NCBI GenBank assembly: GCA_964036295.1 | Contig: OZ038472.1 | Span: 2,123,501-2,187,500, forward strand | Reading direction: 5' to 3' | DNA from: Plumapathes pennacea | Lineage: Eukaryota; Cnidaria; Anthozoa; Antipatharia; Myriopathidae | Length of the DNA stretch: 64,000 nt | Shown here: in pieces, positions 1 to 13,700 of the stretch | Position numbering within the stretch: position 1 is the stretch's first letter | Layout of the letters: the number at the start of each line of letters is the position of its first letter | Program-made: the position numbers and the translations under genes | The notes under the pieces: generated by a model | The model's database searches: none | Seen by the model: the letters and a program-made list of their open reading frames with translations, nothing else | Told to the model about the DNA's origin: nothing

Positions 1-176
1 ATGAAAAAAGAAAGGAATTTTAGGGCTAGTGACACAAGCCTCTAATTTTCACCGCGTTGCATGATAAGCTGCCGTGGATAGCACATGACATCTTGCGTTG
101 CAAGATACATTGCCTCGAGTGAACCTAAAGGGGGTTTGTTTGATCTTTTCTTGTTGTCCTGTCTCTTGTTTTGCAG

Positions 177-2596
177 TGGTGAATTGTGGAGATCCAGGAG
201 TACCACCCCACGGAAAACAAGTGCAAGTTACAAACTTCAATTTTGGGGAATCAGTTGTTTTTGTCTGTGACGCTTCTTATAATTTAGTAGGCAGCAGGAA
301 GATCACCTGTCAACAAGACAAGAACTGGAGTGGAGAACCACCACAGTGTGTCCGTAAGTATATTGTCAGTACTAAACTGTCCGTTGCTTAAGGTTTTCCG
401 CACGTGTATCCTTAATTTGCGTCCAGCTTATGAAATTTGGTTTGTGCATTTCAAGTCTCCCCAATTAGCACGGCAGTGCTAAATACATTGAGACTTGATC
501 ATCACTCAATCCTCAAAGTAAAATAACCAAGCTACGTCTAGAAGCTTTTGAAAACGCATTTTTCTCTTTACGTTTTGGCATTCCGTCCACACCATGTCAG
601 CTTTTTCGGTCACGAAATGCGTCCAGTTTATGATATTTGGTTTCTGCATTTCAAGTCTCCCCATTCAGCACGGCAGTTCTAAATACATTGAAACTTAAAT
701 AAAGTGATTTTTTTTAAATTTATATATTTATTTTTTATTTATTTTTACCTGCTTGAGTAAAGTTCGTATACTGGTACGTTAGTTATAAAGAATAGCATGT
801 AACGGTTTATGTTTTAATTCAGCATCTAGCCATTCGTTTCACTTGTGCAATGTTAAACATGGGTCCAGCCACATTGGCTCATTCATTACAAACATTGCCA
901 AACCAGCTGTCAGATGATGCTTCAAGATTCGTCTGACGAATTATCCATATCTGGTCAGTATACTTTCGGCCAATATCTACTCTAATCTCAAGGTCACTCA
1001 TATCATTTCTCACTCAGAACTTTGCTCTAATCCTGGCCAGCCAAAGAACGGGATGAGAATGGATCACAACTTCAGTTTTGGACAAGTCGTGAGGTTTCGA
1101 TGCAACCCTTACTTTTTACGGAAGGGTCCACGCGCCATTAAGTGTCAAAACGGGAGATGGGACGGTCCAGTACCACAGTGTTCAGGTGTGTGAAACTGCC
1201 GTGATGTTTACGTACAGTCGTGAAGTCTTGGGCAAAAGGAACATGGACTGAAGGCAATTGCAATTAGGTTATCAATCAAAATATACACACTTCTAGATAT
1301 TTGCTTCACATATTGTATACAGTAGTGATGCACGTGTACACATATATACATTGAACGAACCAGGTTGTAGAATTGAATCAACAACCCTCAGTGCTAATCA
1401 TTTCTTCTTATTTCATCAGAATGCGCCGCTACACTAACACATACCATACAGGATAAGTCTGGTGGCTCCATAACTTTGAAACTGCATGAACCTACACTGA
1501 TTACTGGGCTAAAAATGAAGATGAAGGCAAAAGCACGCGCGTGTAAGTTATACTTGAAACTTCAATTCAACAAAGAAAAGAAAGAATGGAAAACGACCTA
1601 CAGAGTTGGAGGTCAAGATAAGGTACTTGTCACTTTCTGTAAAATTGCGAAAGTTTGGTAGAGCTCATCTTGTGTAATGTGTTTTGAAAGTTGAAATAGA
1701 AAGATTGCAAAATCATGCTTTCATAAAAATAGTTCAAGAGATGGCCTGAGAATTCCACCTCGGCTAGCAATATCGATTTTATATTTCTTTTCATTTTTCT
1801 GCCCTCGCGCATTCTAACCAAACTGTCTTTCCCTTTATCTCTCTGTCAGTATCTTATCATTCTGTTATTCTTGTTTTCTTTGTATCTCCGTCTGTGAGAT
1901 TAAGGCCTGAAATTAATGTTTTGTTTTTCAGATCTTTGAAGACATTTCAGGAACATCTTTGAAACACTTAATTTTCAAGGAGCCTTTTATTGCTCGGCGG
2001 TTACAACTCAAATGCCAAGGGGAAAAGAAGCCTGACCTGAAGAGTGCAACACTTGTGGGCTGTAAAAATACCAAAGGTGCGAAAATATGAGCTATAAAAT
2101 GTCTGCTCATCTTTGTCACAAATGTCACATTTTCTATTTCAATTGTGTATTTTAGTGTTTCCCTAGTCTGTATTCTACGTTGTCTTGTCCTTTTTGTTAA
2201 ACGTCTTTGTCACTACATCATTATCCCTCCCTACCACTGTATTTCTCAGGATTCTTCGACTGCATTCTGGTCGGTTCCAAGGTCTGGGTATCGGCCAACA
2301 CCGCCAATCGAACGGTTTATAAGCAGGAGTACGTGCACAGTCTTCAAACGGGGGAAGTTAAGATCAACCCAAAAGGAAAGTATATCAAGAATATTGTACC
2401 AGACATAATCGCCAGCAAAAATATGCTGAAACCTGGGACACGGGTGATTGCTAAGGATGGTGGGATGTTTTATGGTGGAACGGTTAAACGTGAAATGGGG
2501 AATTCCCAATGGAAGATAGAAAGCCCTGGTGGTGTTTGGATCAGTGACCTGAATAACATTCGCATTATTGAACAACCGAAATACTGCGCTCTTTGA
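177..2596 (+). CDS. Gene 1 of array: CCP/C-terminal-module secreted protein, 5' partial
   Basis: This is the 3' end of a gene that begins before the window. Exons read as 177-353 (CCP), 1018-1185 (CCP), 1420-1622, 1932-2076 and 2250-2596, all with GT-AG borders and compatible phases (1-1, 1-1, 1-0, 0-1, 1-stop), giving 345 residues plus TGA. Both CCP domains keep four cysteines and the NC-GDPG or LC-xxPGQP start. The last three exons form the C-terminal module shared by all four paralogues, ending in PKYCAL. CCP domains usually bind protein or glycan ligands outside the cell, so a secreted adhesion or recognition role is inferred. Nothing in the visible part is broken. The signal peptide and F5/8C exons expected upstream lie outside the window. 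Confidence 0.85.
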
Positions 2597-2776
2597 TATT
2601 TGAGTAAATTAAATCACCAGATAAACGCAAACTTGTCAACACTATTGAGTAAAAATGAATATCCTTCGCAGTTTCAAAGTCAACTCTGGTGGACATTTCG
2701 TAAACAATAGCATCTTACTTTTTAGCAGACTGAGACAATAACCACGCTATCATGTAACCTTGAGATCTTATAAGGA

Positions 2777-2782
2777 AATAAA
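2777..2782 (+). terminator. AATAAA polyadenylation signal of gene 1
   Basis: A canonical AATAAA hexamer lies 181 bases after the gene 1 stop codon. The same hexamer in the same context follows gene 2 at 16402. In gene 3 the equivalent position reads AATATA, so that copy has lost it. Confidence 0.55.
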
Positions 2783-4289
2783 ACTGTAGCAAAGGAATGT
2801 TTTGTCTTTTTCATGCAGTTTTCCATATTCCTTTCCATCGCGTATCTCGTCGTATTGGGTTGGCCCTTGCGTTAAAGTGAAGTTAGCGTCACTGTACTTT
2901 TGAACCACATTCTTGCAGTAACTGTTTCGTATTGGCCACAATGAAATGGCTTAAATGTTTTCTTTTTTAGGGAGCAACCTGTCGAACAAGCTCATTGTGT
3001 CAAGTTTCGTCGTGTATTGTGTTGTTGCCTGGTAAACTATGCGTTGTTTTCTTGCTATATCTCGTCAATGCTAAAGAAAACTAACACAATTGTATTGCAG
3101 AAAGTCTCGTTATAGTCCCAGGAAGATTTCCCGAAAGTTTCAAGAATTTTGACTTTTCCGTCGTCTTTTTTTTTCTTTCTTTTTTTCTTTTTCTTTTCTT
3201 TCTTCCGATACGGCCTCCTGGAAGAAGTTGTTTCTGTAAGCCACTTTCACAGTCATGTGCAGTAGCAAAAAGCACTTGTAAATCGTGTTTTGTGTCTATA
3301 GTTATACACTACCCGCCACGTTTTATCGTCTAGTGGCTCGCAGGAAAATCTGCACTCCGCGAACTGCGCATGACTGTGAAAGTGACTTGAGCTTGAGCGC
3401 AGTTTTTTCCGGAACCAACCCTAACGTCACGTAACAGCTTTGCATGTGTTAAAACCTCTACATCTCAAGCAATGATTTTCCAATCCGTTTTCGTTTGAAA
3501 AGAAATGGCCGAACTTTATATGCGTTTTTGCTTTTCGTTCATACTAAAACGACAACTTAAAGAATGGTTCAAATGAAACGAATTATGCGGGCGACTTTAA
3601 AACCGAGGATTATTGTCGACGGGCGAAAACGGAGGTTTTTGAAGACAACAAACCAACAGGAACCCTTTCGTGTGTATTGATTGATAACTTGCGTAGTGCG
3701 GAAATCGAAGCTGACAGGAGGCCATCAAAACAATTTGGAAGATGAAGGAAGAAATTATATCCGAAATCGTATAAGGAAATAAAATTGTAGTAAAGGAAAG
3801 TTGTTATCATGCAGTTTTTCACATTCCCTTTCTAACACGTTTCTCTCGTATTGGGTCGTCCCTTGCGTTAAAGTGAAATTAGCTTCACTGTAATTTTGAA
3901 CCAAAATTTTGCAGAACTTTTTTCGTATACCACGCACAATGAAATGGCATTGATGTTTTCTTTTTGTAGGGGGTAACCTACAATTTTGTCGAACAAGGTT
4001 GTTGTTGTCAAGCATCCTCTTTCCAGTTTCTTTTCCCTGCCCCGCCCCCTCTTCGTGCTGTCTACGAGTTACACAGGGAATGTGAGCCGACTTGCATGAC
4101 CTTAATGGAAGACCTTGTGTCAGCTTCGATTTCTGCTGCACGCAACTCTCATAATCAAAAAAATATATATATCGTTGTGCGAGCTGACTGAGTAAGCTTT
4201 TGTGAAATATTTCCAAAGAAGACACATTTAACCAGCCACAAACTACAACAGTTCTGACAACCTTTGTAACTTTGCTAGATACTGACGGT

Positions 4290-4473
4290 TTTGTATTATT
4301 TCCGTGTCAGCACACACATATTTATTTTGGCTTTTACTTTGGTGGTGAACCAATCATATGCCAGCCTACACGCCATGAAAGAAGACGCCGAACTTATATC
4401 ACTTAATACTGCCATCCGGGTCAAACCAACGGAAGCTAAAGAAAAGAGAAGCCAGAGTGAAGACATCACAAAG
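4290..4473 (+). promoter_or_regulatory. Candidate untranslated first exon of gene 2
   Basis: The sequence ends in a good donor (AAG|GTGAGA, intron from 4474), and a good acceptor (TTTTCGACAG, ending 4770) lies 14 bases before the gene 2 ATG. The matching donor (18506) and acceptor (18803) are kept upstream of gene 3. A long reading frame here resembles a signal peptide, but it starts at TTG and has no upstream ATG, so I read it as 5' UTR rather than as a protein. The upstream limit is unknown. Confidence 0.3.
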
Positions 4474-4784
4474 GTGAGAAGTTACTTCACCGGTTACTTC
4501 ACAACCCTTTTCAATCTTAAGGAACTTCTCCGCATTATTTAAGAGTTTCTTTTTCAGTTTGCATACAGTCTCTTGGATTTGATGCAGCGTACCATAGACC
4601 AATTTACTTTGTGATCGATGCTTAAACTAACTTATGGTCATTTGATTTGCCATGAGTAATTTCACAATTTCTAACTGCTCAGTATCTCGGAGCCTCCAAG
4701 TCTTTATCATTATATTTTCGACAGGACAGTGTCTGAATTTATATACTGACTCAGTTCGGCTTTTCGACAGAACTGATCGGGTTG

Positions 4785-7700
4785 ATGGCTGCAAGACCAG
4801 CCGTGCTTTTGCTGGCTGTGGAACTCATTTTATTTTCTGCTTCAAACTCGGCAGGTAACATCGTATTCAGTTCATTTTTCTCAAAGAGTTCCTGTGTAAT
4901 CCAACTTAGTAAATTTCTGCTTAATTATAAAAATAGACGAGAACAAGAGAACTTCGCCGATATAATATTTCAATCCTAGTTACCTTTGAAATTTGCTTGT
5001 GGTTGTTCTCATTCGTGACATGGGTTCTGCCGGGATGTCGATGGCGTTGACATTTTGATGGCGTTGGTCAGTAACTATGGCGTCAATTTTGGGAAATTTG
5101 CCCCAGTTTCATTGTGTGACAAATGTGAAGTACACAGTATGGAAAAGGTGATACTGGCTATTTAGTTATTGTAGTAATTCCCCATGCTCCTGATTTCATG
5201 CTACACTGCAAAATATGCAATTTAATCTCTCTAACCTTTCAGGGTTTTGCTAGTTTAGCTTTAGCTTCAGCACATTATCATATCATGCTCTCTGGCTATC
5301 GTCCAGAGGCTGACACAAATTTCAGCACGGTCAGCTCTAAAAACAAATAGTTTTACACACTTGAAAATGATCTTTAGTGAACACCAGTTCTTTTCCTTCT
5401 TCCTCCATCTTTATTTTTACAATAATGTTTCCAGGATGCAAGCAAGCTCTTGGACTGCAAGATGGAGGAATAAAAAACGAAGCAATCACCGCTTCGTCCT
5501 GGAAAGACGACAACCACAAACCTCAGTTTGCCAGACTGAACAGCGAAAAGGCCTGGTGCTCGGGGAACGAGACGTCGCCGTATTTACAGATATCTCTCAG
5601 TGAAGTTCACAAGATCACGGGTATTGCAACCCAAGGAAGCTTGCGTGACAAGCAGTGGGTGACTGAATACGAGATTCACTACACCACAAACGCAAGCGGA
5701 TGGAAAGTACACAAGGTGAGGTTTAAAATAAAACAAACAAGTACTATATAAGGGTTTACGATTTTAAGCTTGCTCTGCGATGAAGTAACGTCAACTGGCG
5801 AAACTGTCAATTTGGATTGGTTGGCATTTCGAGCATGCAGTCCTTCATCAGAGCCGAACTCAAAGTGGCATTGCAATTGAGCACAAGGAATAAATACTTA
5901 GGAGTCGCTTAGAAGTTGCGATTGCATTTTCGATTGGTCCAAACAAGTTTGGCATTATTCTTTGCCAATCAGAAACAAAGCCGGAAGAAAACCCGATTGC
6001 AAGCAAGAGTACGATGTCGTCTTAGTGAACGCATATAACATTTTTCACGTGACCACTGATAAACCTCGTATAATTATAATGAAATACATTACATCAGGAT
6101 GTTTATATAATTTACGGTTATCAGCCACCTAAACGGTGAAACATGGCCAACAAATTGGAGTATTTCCACCCTGTTGCTGGGTGAACATGCTTTTTTACGG
6201 CCTGTGATTAAGCTCTGTATACTTATATTGGTTTTGGACGTTTTCGACAGAACATGGAAAACCGCTCTGTTATAGACATTTAAGATATGTGGTGCGTGTC
6301 TATACAGACTAAACGGGTTTTTTTAATGCACCTTATAAAACAGGCTTCAAATGGGAAACAAATCTTCCAAGGCAACAGTCATTTTCAAAGAACTTCAAGA
6401 CACAAGTTCTGTGTTCCCCTCATCGCCAACGCAATTCGGATTTTTCCAACCAAGGCAATCAGTAGGTCTAGTGGATTTACAGAGTTTTGTCTCAGGGTGG
6501 AGATTTATGGGTGCAAAGGTGAGCCAACTAAATAGTGCCCCTCATATTGTTAGTTTCCAAACTCATCAATATTCATGACTTTGTATCAGCCAACCAGCGC
6601 ATCGCATTTGGTCAGGTGGATCAGGTTTTGAAACAGCGTCAAACACTGGTTTGAGTGATTGATACAACTGTTTCCAATTCTAGAGATAAAATTTCTTACT
6701 TTGCATACATTCCTTTGAGAAGTTATTAAAACCCGTGCTTCTATTCAAGGCATGTGAGATAGGGTTTAACTTTCACATTAGGTTGTTGTCCTGTCTCATC
6801 TTCTAGAAGTGACATGTGAAGATCCAGGAGTACCAACACACGGGAAGCAAGCACACGTTTCAAACAACTACAGATTTGGGGGATCCGTTATTTTCGCCTG
6901 TGACGCTTCTTATAAGCTAGTAGGGAACAAGGCAATAACTTGTCTTGAAGACAAGAGCTGGAGTGGAAAAGCACCACAATGTGTTGGTAAGTGTAAAGCA
7001 ATCGCTTATTAGTTGAGAAATGTGTGTAAAAGGCTTCAAAACTGTACGCCATTCCATATTTGTTACGCAGGATTATGCTCTGACCCTGGCCAGCCAAAGA
7101 ACGGGATAAGAATGGATCACAATTTCAGTTTTGGACAAGTCGTGAGGTTTCGATGCAACCCTTACTTTTTACGGAAGGGTCCACGCGCCATTAAGTGTCA
7201 GAGCGGGAAATGGGACGGTCCAGTACCACAGTGTGTAGGTGTGTGAAACTGTTGGGGTATTTGCGTACAGCGCCGTGAAGACTAGGGCAAAAGGAATATG
7301 TACCGTAGGCAATTGCTATTAGGTTATCAATCACAATAAACACGCAAAAGAATGATTAAAAATATTTATCTATGTAATTAGATCTTTGTTATTATTATAG
7401 TCGAATTGTCCTTAGTCCACACTATGCCGGCTTTTTTCGGTCACGAAAACGCAAGTTTTTGAAAACGCTCTTCAGAGTAGAACTCTTTGTAAACGCAATT
7501 TGATATTTTGTGCACGGGCGAAAACGGAACTTTTCGAAAACTCTGACGTCACTTTCTTTTCCATTTGGTGTTTGCAACTCATTTTTGCGTGGGCGACCAA
7601 AAACGAATCCAAAACGATTATTGTGGACGGAGAAAGTTTCGTAAACGGAAAAAGAAATGTTAGGGTTTCAAACGAAAACGGCCTAGTGTGGACGGGGCCT

Positions 7701-10700
7701 AATGTGAAACGATAAAAAGACGACCAAAGGACGATACTAACTATATACGGAACAAGTATGATGAACTAATTATAACTACTCTGATATGTCACGTTATTAA
7801 GGTTTTCTCTGTCCATTATACAGTGATTGACTGTGGCTCCCTGCCCGCTCCAGCTAATGGGAAGAAAATATCGGAAACCAAGACGACGTATCAAGGCGAA
7901 GTGGTGTTTGAATGTGAAAAGATAGGATACGAACTGAAGGGGCCCAAAATCCGATATTGTCAAAAAAACGGCGAATGGAGCGGATCCCGCACCACATGTG
8001 AAGGTGACAGTTTCAGATGTTATTAGTAGCTTTATTATTATTATTTTATTTTATTTTATTTTATTTACAGAAGAGATATCCAGTGGATCTGTTATAGTAA
8101 ACCATCATTTATAGTATTATTTATTATTGGCTAGAATGTCATACCGCTCCTATGAACGAACGTTGATAATAACAAGTTTTGTATTCATCTCTTATATTCG
8201 ACTTTATTTTTATTATTTTAGCGGTGAGTTGTGGTGACCCAGGAACACCAAGTAATGGAAGACAGGAGGTTGTCACGAAAAACTACCGCTACTCAGGAAC
8301 TGTAACTTTCGGTTGTGCAACTAATTACACGCTGATTGGAAACAAGGAAATAATCTGTAGGTACGACAAAAGCTGGACTGGGAATATTCCACGCTGTGCA
8401 GGTGAGGGAAGATTTCTGTCAGAGCGGTTTTCGGATGACGTTTCGTAAAACCAGAATCAAAGTAATTGCACCACCAATAACACAAGTTGTAAGAAAGAAC
8501 ACTTTGAGCTGATAGAAAAGCTGAAGCAAATAATATAAACATTTTCTTTGAAAAACAGGTGTGCGAGGAAACGCCATCGCCACTTGTCATTTGCTTGTGT
8601 GAGAAGATTGAATCAGGTTTCGATTTTGTTCCTGGCTGGTCTAAATGTTGCAAAATACACAATTCCTTTTGACTGTTGTCTGAAACTACTCTTGTCACAC
8701 ATTTCTGAAGTTATCAAAACAATATTTTGTAACATACACGACATAGAAACAAAACTAAGTGAGAAGGAAATATTACGTAATCAGATACACTTTATCTACA
8801 GAAATGATACGTTATATGAGTTCTATATAACTGGCCGAGTTCAGGACTTGGGTCAGTTTATGATTAAAGAACAAAAATTATTATTAGTTAATACTAATAC
8901 TAATACTAATACTTATTATTGTGTTGTGTATCATCAGCCCCTTGTCAAGATCCAGGTCACCCGGAAAACGGCACCACAGTTAGCAATGGCTTCATTCATG
9001 GACAATCTGTGCAGTTTGAATGTATTAAAGGATTCTTGTTTGTGGGCGCAAAGTCTTCTAAGTGTCAGGATGGACGCTGGAGCAACAGTGTTCCTAAATG
9101 TTTCAGTAAGTATGCATTTTACTTTCTTGAAATAATGTGTCTCAAAATTTGGGATTAACCCTTATGCTATTCAGACTGCTGACAGAACACTCTACGCCAC
9201 ACAACCAATGTCCCAAGTATAAGAGAGTTCCTGCTTGCAAGCATTTGTACTAACTGTTCGTCTAGTATACGAGGAAACACGAGGGTAATTGTTATAGAGA
9301 CGAGATCAATATCATAGCAAGTTATGGTCTGTTACTTAGAGAATAGACGAAACATGTCAGATTTTTTGCAAGATAGATCTTTATAGTCTTCCCTAGAAGG
9401 GACTTACTGAATAAACGACTGGCACTAACTCTAATTTGTTGTTTTTGTTCCCAAAAGGCCCCTGTCTGGATCCAGGCACTCCAGACAACGGGAGGCGCAG
9501 GTCTAGTAACCGTAATTTTGAGCATAACAACGTAATCACATTCACATGTGACAGGGGTTACGATCTTAAAGGGGCCAATGATATAAAGTGTCAGAACGGC
9601 CAGTGGAGCAGCATAAAACCGCGCTGCGAAGGTAAACTTGGATCGACAGCGAATACAGTATTAAAATGGTGAAACAAAAAGGGGGGGGGGGGAATTAGAT
9701 CGTAGTTCAAAATCGTTATAATTTTAATTTTATCGCCTTTTATTTTTAATCATAAAATTAAATTTGAATGCTGACCAACGGGAGTGACGTCAAGAGCTAC
9801 ACGGGCTAAGGCTTCTCTAATTGTTCGACATTTTATCGCTCTTATTCTCCTGTGCAGTGAAAGCTTGCCCAGCTCCATTAGTGCCCTCCAATATGAGAAT
9901 AAGTCGACCTTTAAAATTACCGTCAAGCTTCCAGTTAATGCAGCGTGTTATGTATGCGTGTAAACCCGGCTACTACCGATATCAAGGGAGTCCCATTAGA
10001 GAGTGTGGTATAACAGGGGAGTGGAGCAAGCTGACCCAGATATGCAGACGTAAGTACGACTCTTTCTCACATCCAGAGAAGTACGAAAAGTCTGCCAGTC
10101 AACATTGAGCATTTAGGTTGTTTTACGAAGAATGGCCGCCAAATCTTTCCATTTCAGCAAGACCTACACCTCTATTTAAAGGTTTAAATTCATCCCTAAG
10201 TTCAAAATGTAGATTTTCTTAGCCATTCATTTCAGCCAAGACTTGCGGGGACCCGAAAACACCCATCAACGGGAAGAAGCACGGCTACGAATACACATTC
10301 GGAAAGAGGGTGCACTACAGCTGCGACAATGGTTTCAAGCTTGTGGGCTCAAAGTATCGCAACTGTCAGTCAAACCAGGTTTGGAGCGGCTCATTGCCAA
10401 AATGCAAAGGTACATATCCTTAATGGAGCCATGCATGATCATCGCACGAAGGGGTGCTCCTCAAAGTAAATTAAGTAAGGCTACGTCCAGAAGCTTTTGA
10501 AAACGCATTTTTTCCTTTTTACGTTTTGGCATTCCGTCCACACTATGCCGGCTTTTTCGGTCACGAAAACGCAACTTTTTGAAAACGCTCTTCAGAGTAG
10601 AACTCTTTGTAAACGCAATTTGATATATTGTGAACGGGCGAAAACGGAACTTTTCGAAAACTCTGACGTCACTTTCTTTTCCATTTGGTGTTTGCAACTC

Positions 10701-13700
10701 ATTTTTGCGTGGGCGATCAAAAACGAATCTAAAACGGTTAGTGTGGACAGGCAAAGGTTCGTAAACGGAAAAATATGTTAGGTCTCAAACGAAAACGGCC
10801 TAGTGTGGATGGGGTCTAATATGAAACGATAAAAAGACGACGAAAATAACTATACAGACAAGCTAAAGGCCAATAACGGTTATGATGAACTAATTATAAC
10901 TACTTTAATATGTCACGTTATTAAGGTTGTCTCTGTCCATTATACAGTGGTTGACTGCGGCTCTCTGCCCGCTCCAGCTAATGGTAAGAAAATATCAGAA
11001 ACCAAGACGACGTATCAAGGCGAAGTGGTGTTTGAATGTGAAAAGATAGGATACGAACTGAAGGGGCCCAAAATCCGATATTGTCAAACAGACGGCGAAT
11101 GGAGCGGATCCCGCACCACATGTGAAGGTGACAGTTTCAGATGTTATTAGTAGCCTTATTATTATTTTTTATTTTATTTTATTTACAGAAGAGATATCCA
11201 GTGGATCTGTTAGTAAACCATCATTTATAGTATTATTTATTATTGGCTAGAATATCATACCGCTCCTCTGAACGAACGTTGATAATAACAAGTTTTGTAT
11301 TCATCTCTTATATTCAACTTTATTTTTATTATTTTAGCGGTGAGTTGTGGTGACCCAGGAACACCAAGTAATGGAAGACAGGAGGTTGTCACGAAAAACT
11401 ACCGCTACTCAGGAACTGTAACTTTCGGTTGTGCGGCTAATTACACGCTGATTGGAAACAAGGAAATAATCTGCAGGCACGACAAAAGCTGGACTGGGAA
11501 TATTCCACGCTGTGCTGGTGAGGGAAGGCCTCTGTTAGAGCGGTTTTCGGATGACATTTCGTAAAACCAGAATAGAATTGCAGCATCAATCACATAAGCT
11601 GTAAGAAAGAACACTTTGAGCTGATAGAAAAGCAGAAGGAAAAAATATATACATTTTCTTTGAAAAACAGGTGTGCGAGGAAACGCCATCGTCACTTGTC
11701 ATTTGCTTGTGTGAGAAGATTGAATCAGGTTTCGATTTTGTTCCTGGCTGGTCTAAATGTTGCAAATTACACAATTCCTTTTGACTTTTGTCTGAAATTG
11801 CTCTTGTCACACATTTCTGAAGTTATCAAAACAATATTTTGTAACATACACGACATAGAAACAAAACCAAGCAGATACACTATATCTGCAGAAATGATAC
11901 GTTATACAAGTTCTATATATGGGTCAGTTTATGATTAAATAATAATAATAATTATTAGTTAATACTAATACTAATACAACTAATAATAATTATCGTGTTG
12001 TGTAACATCAGCCCCTTGTCAAGATCCAGGTCATCCGGAAAACGGTACCACAGTTAGCAATGGCTTCATTCATGGACAATCTGTGCAGTTTGAATGTCTT
12101 AAAGGTTTCTTGTTCGTGGGCGCAAAGTCTTCTAAGTGTCAGAATGGACGCTGGGGCAACAGTGTTCCTAAATGTTTCAGTAAGTATGCATTTTACTTTC
12201 TTGAAATAATGTGTCTCAAAATTTGAGTGTAACCCTTATGCTATTCTGACTACTGACAGAACACTCTACGCCACATAACCAATGTCCCAAATATAAGAGA
12301 GTTCCCGCTGCTCGCGAGCATTTGTGCTAACTGTTCGTCTAGTATACGAGGAAACACGAGGGTAATTGTTACAGAGACGAGATCAATATCATAACAAGTT
12401 ATGGTCTGTTATTTAGAGAATAGACGAAACATGTCAGATTTTTTGCAAGATAGATCTTTAAAGGTTGGTGTCTTCCCTTGAAGGGACTTACTGATTAAAC
12501 GACTGGCACTAACTCTAATTTGTTTAATTTGTTTTTGTTTTTTGTTTGCAAAAGGCCCCTGTCTGGATCCAGGCACTCCGGACAACGGGAGGCGCAGGTC
12601 TAGTAACCGTAATTTTGAGCATAACAACGTGATCACATTCACATGTGACAGGGGTTACGAGCTTAAAGGGGCCAATGATATAAAGTGTCAGAACGGCCAG
12701 TGGAGCAGCACAAAACCGCGGTGCGAAGGTAAAGTTGGATCGACAGCGAATACATCAAATTCAGTGTCAAAATGGTGAAAAAAAAAAAAGGATGAGATCG
12801 TAGTTCCACATCATTATATTTTTAATTTTATCGCGCCGCGAAGAAGCTACAGAATAATTGGGGGGGGGGGGGGGGCGTGTAAGGTTTTTATCCGAAAGTC
12901 TTCACAAACGGACATCCCGTATCCCGCCACTAAGAAATCCCGCCTCCTACTCTCTCTGCTCCCGCACACCTTCCCGTTTCCCCCTTCCCTCCCACTAAGT
13001 TGCACTTCCTGTCTCACAATGAAGAAAGAAAGGAATTTTAGGGCTAGTGACACAAGCCTCTAATTTTCACCGCGTTGCGTGATAAGCTGTCGTAGGGTAA
13101 TTGCCTCGGGTGAACCTAAAGTCATTTCCAGTGGGGTTTGTTTGATCTATTCTTGTTGTCCTGTCTCTTGTTTTGCAGTGGTGAATTGTGGAGATCCAGG
13201 AGTACCATCCCACGGAAAACAAGTGCAAGTTACAAACAACTTCAATTTTGGGGGATCAGTTGTTTTTGCCTGTGACGCTTCTTATAATTTAGTAGGCAGC
13301 AGGAAGATCACCTGTCAACAAAACAAGAGCTGGAGTGGAACACTACCACAATGTGTCCGTAAGTGTATTGTCAGTGCTAAACTGTCCGTTGCTTAAGGTT
13401 TTCCGCACATGTATCCTTAATTTGCGTCCAGCTTATGAAATTTGGTTTCTGCATTTCAAGTCTCCCCAATTAGCACGGCAGTGCTAAATACATTGAGACT
13501 TGATCATCACTCAATCCTCAAAGTAAAATAACCAAGCTACGTCCAGAAGCTTTTGAAAACGCATTTTTCTTTTTACGTTTTGGCATTCCGTCCACACCAT
13601 GTCAGCTTTTGCGGTCACGAAATGCGTCCAGATATTTGTTTCTGCATTTCAAGTCTCCCCAATCAGCACGGCAGTTCTAAATACATTGAGACTTAAATAA

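Larger units (their letters stand above)
2597..4784. other. Intergenic region between genes 1 and 2
   Basis: There is no convincing gene here. The stretch contains the 3' UTR of gene 1 and the promoter and 5' leader of gene 2. A segment at about 2770-3010 recurs, diverged, at about 3770-4015, so the region contains its own direct duplication. The part around 3420-3720 is rich in GTTTTCG and CGAAAAC motifs like the intronic MITEs of this array. A GC-box-like CCCCGCCCCC lies near 4040. The whole region is repeated between genes 2 and 3. Confidence 0.6.
1..7240 (+). repeat. Segmental duplication, copy A
   Basis: This stretch covers the 3' half of gene 1, the intergenic region and the 5' half of gene 2. 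It matches 13019-21290 (3' half of gene 2, intergenic, 5' half of gene 3) in the same order. Similarity includes introns and intergenic DNA: the F5/8C exon 5435-5715 differs from 19465-19745 at only a couple of bases by eye. The offset changes from about 13.0 to 14.0 kb because of indels, including a MITE present only in copy B. Confidence 0.85.

Noticed and set aside
4291-4542. 83-codon frame with a signal-peptide-like start, and its copy at 18320
   Set aside because: It opens at TTG with no upstream ATG, and a good donor interrupts it. It is better explained as an untranslated leader exon of genes 2 and 3.
6351-6578. Plus-strand frame MGNKSSKATVIFKELQDTS
   Set aside because: It overlaps the real F5/8C exon 6344-6518 in another frame. 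The accepted frame contains the conserved IRIFPTK and LRVEIYGC features.
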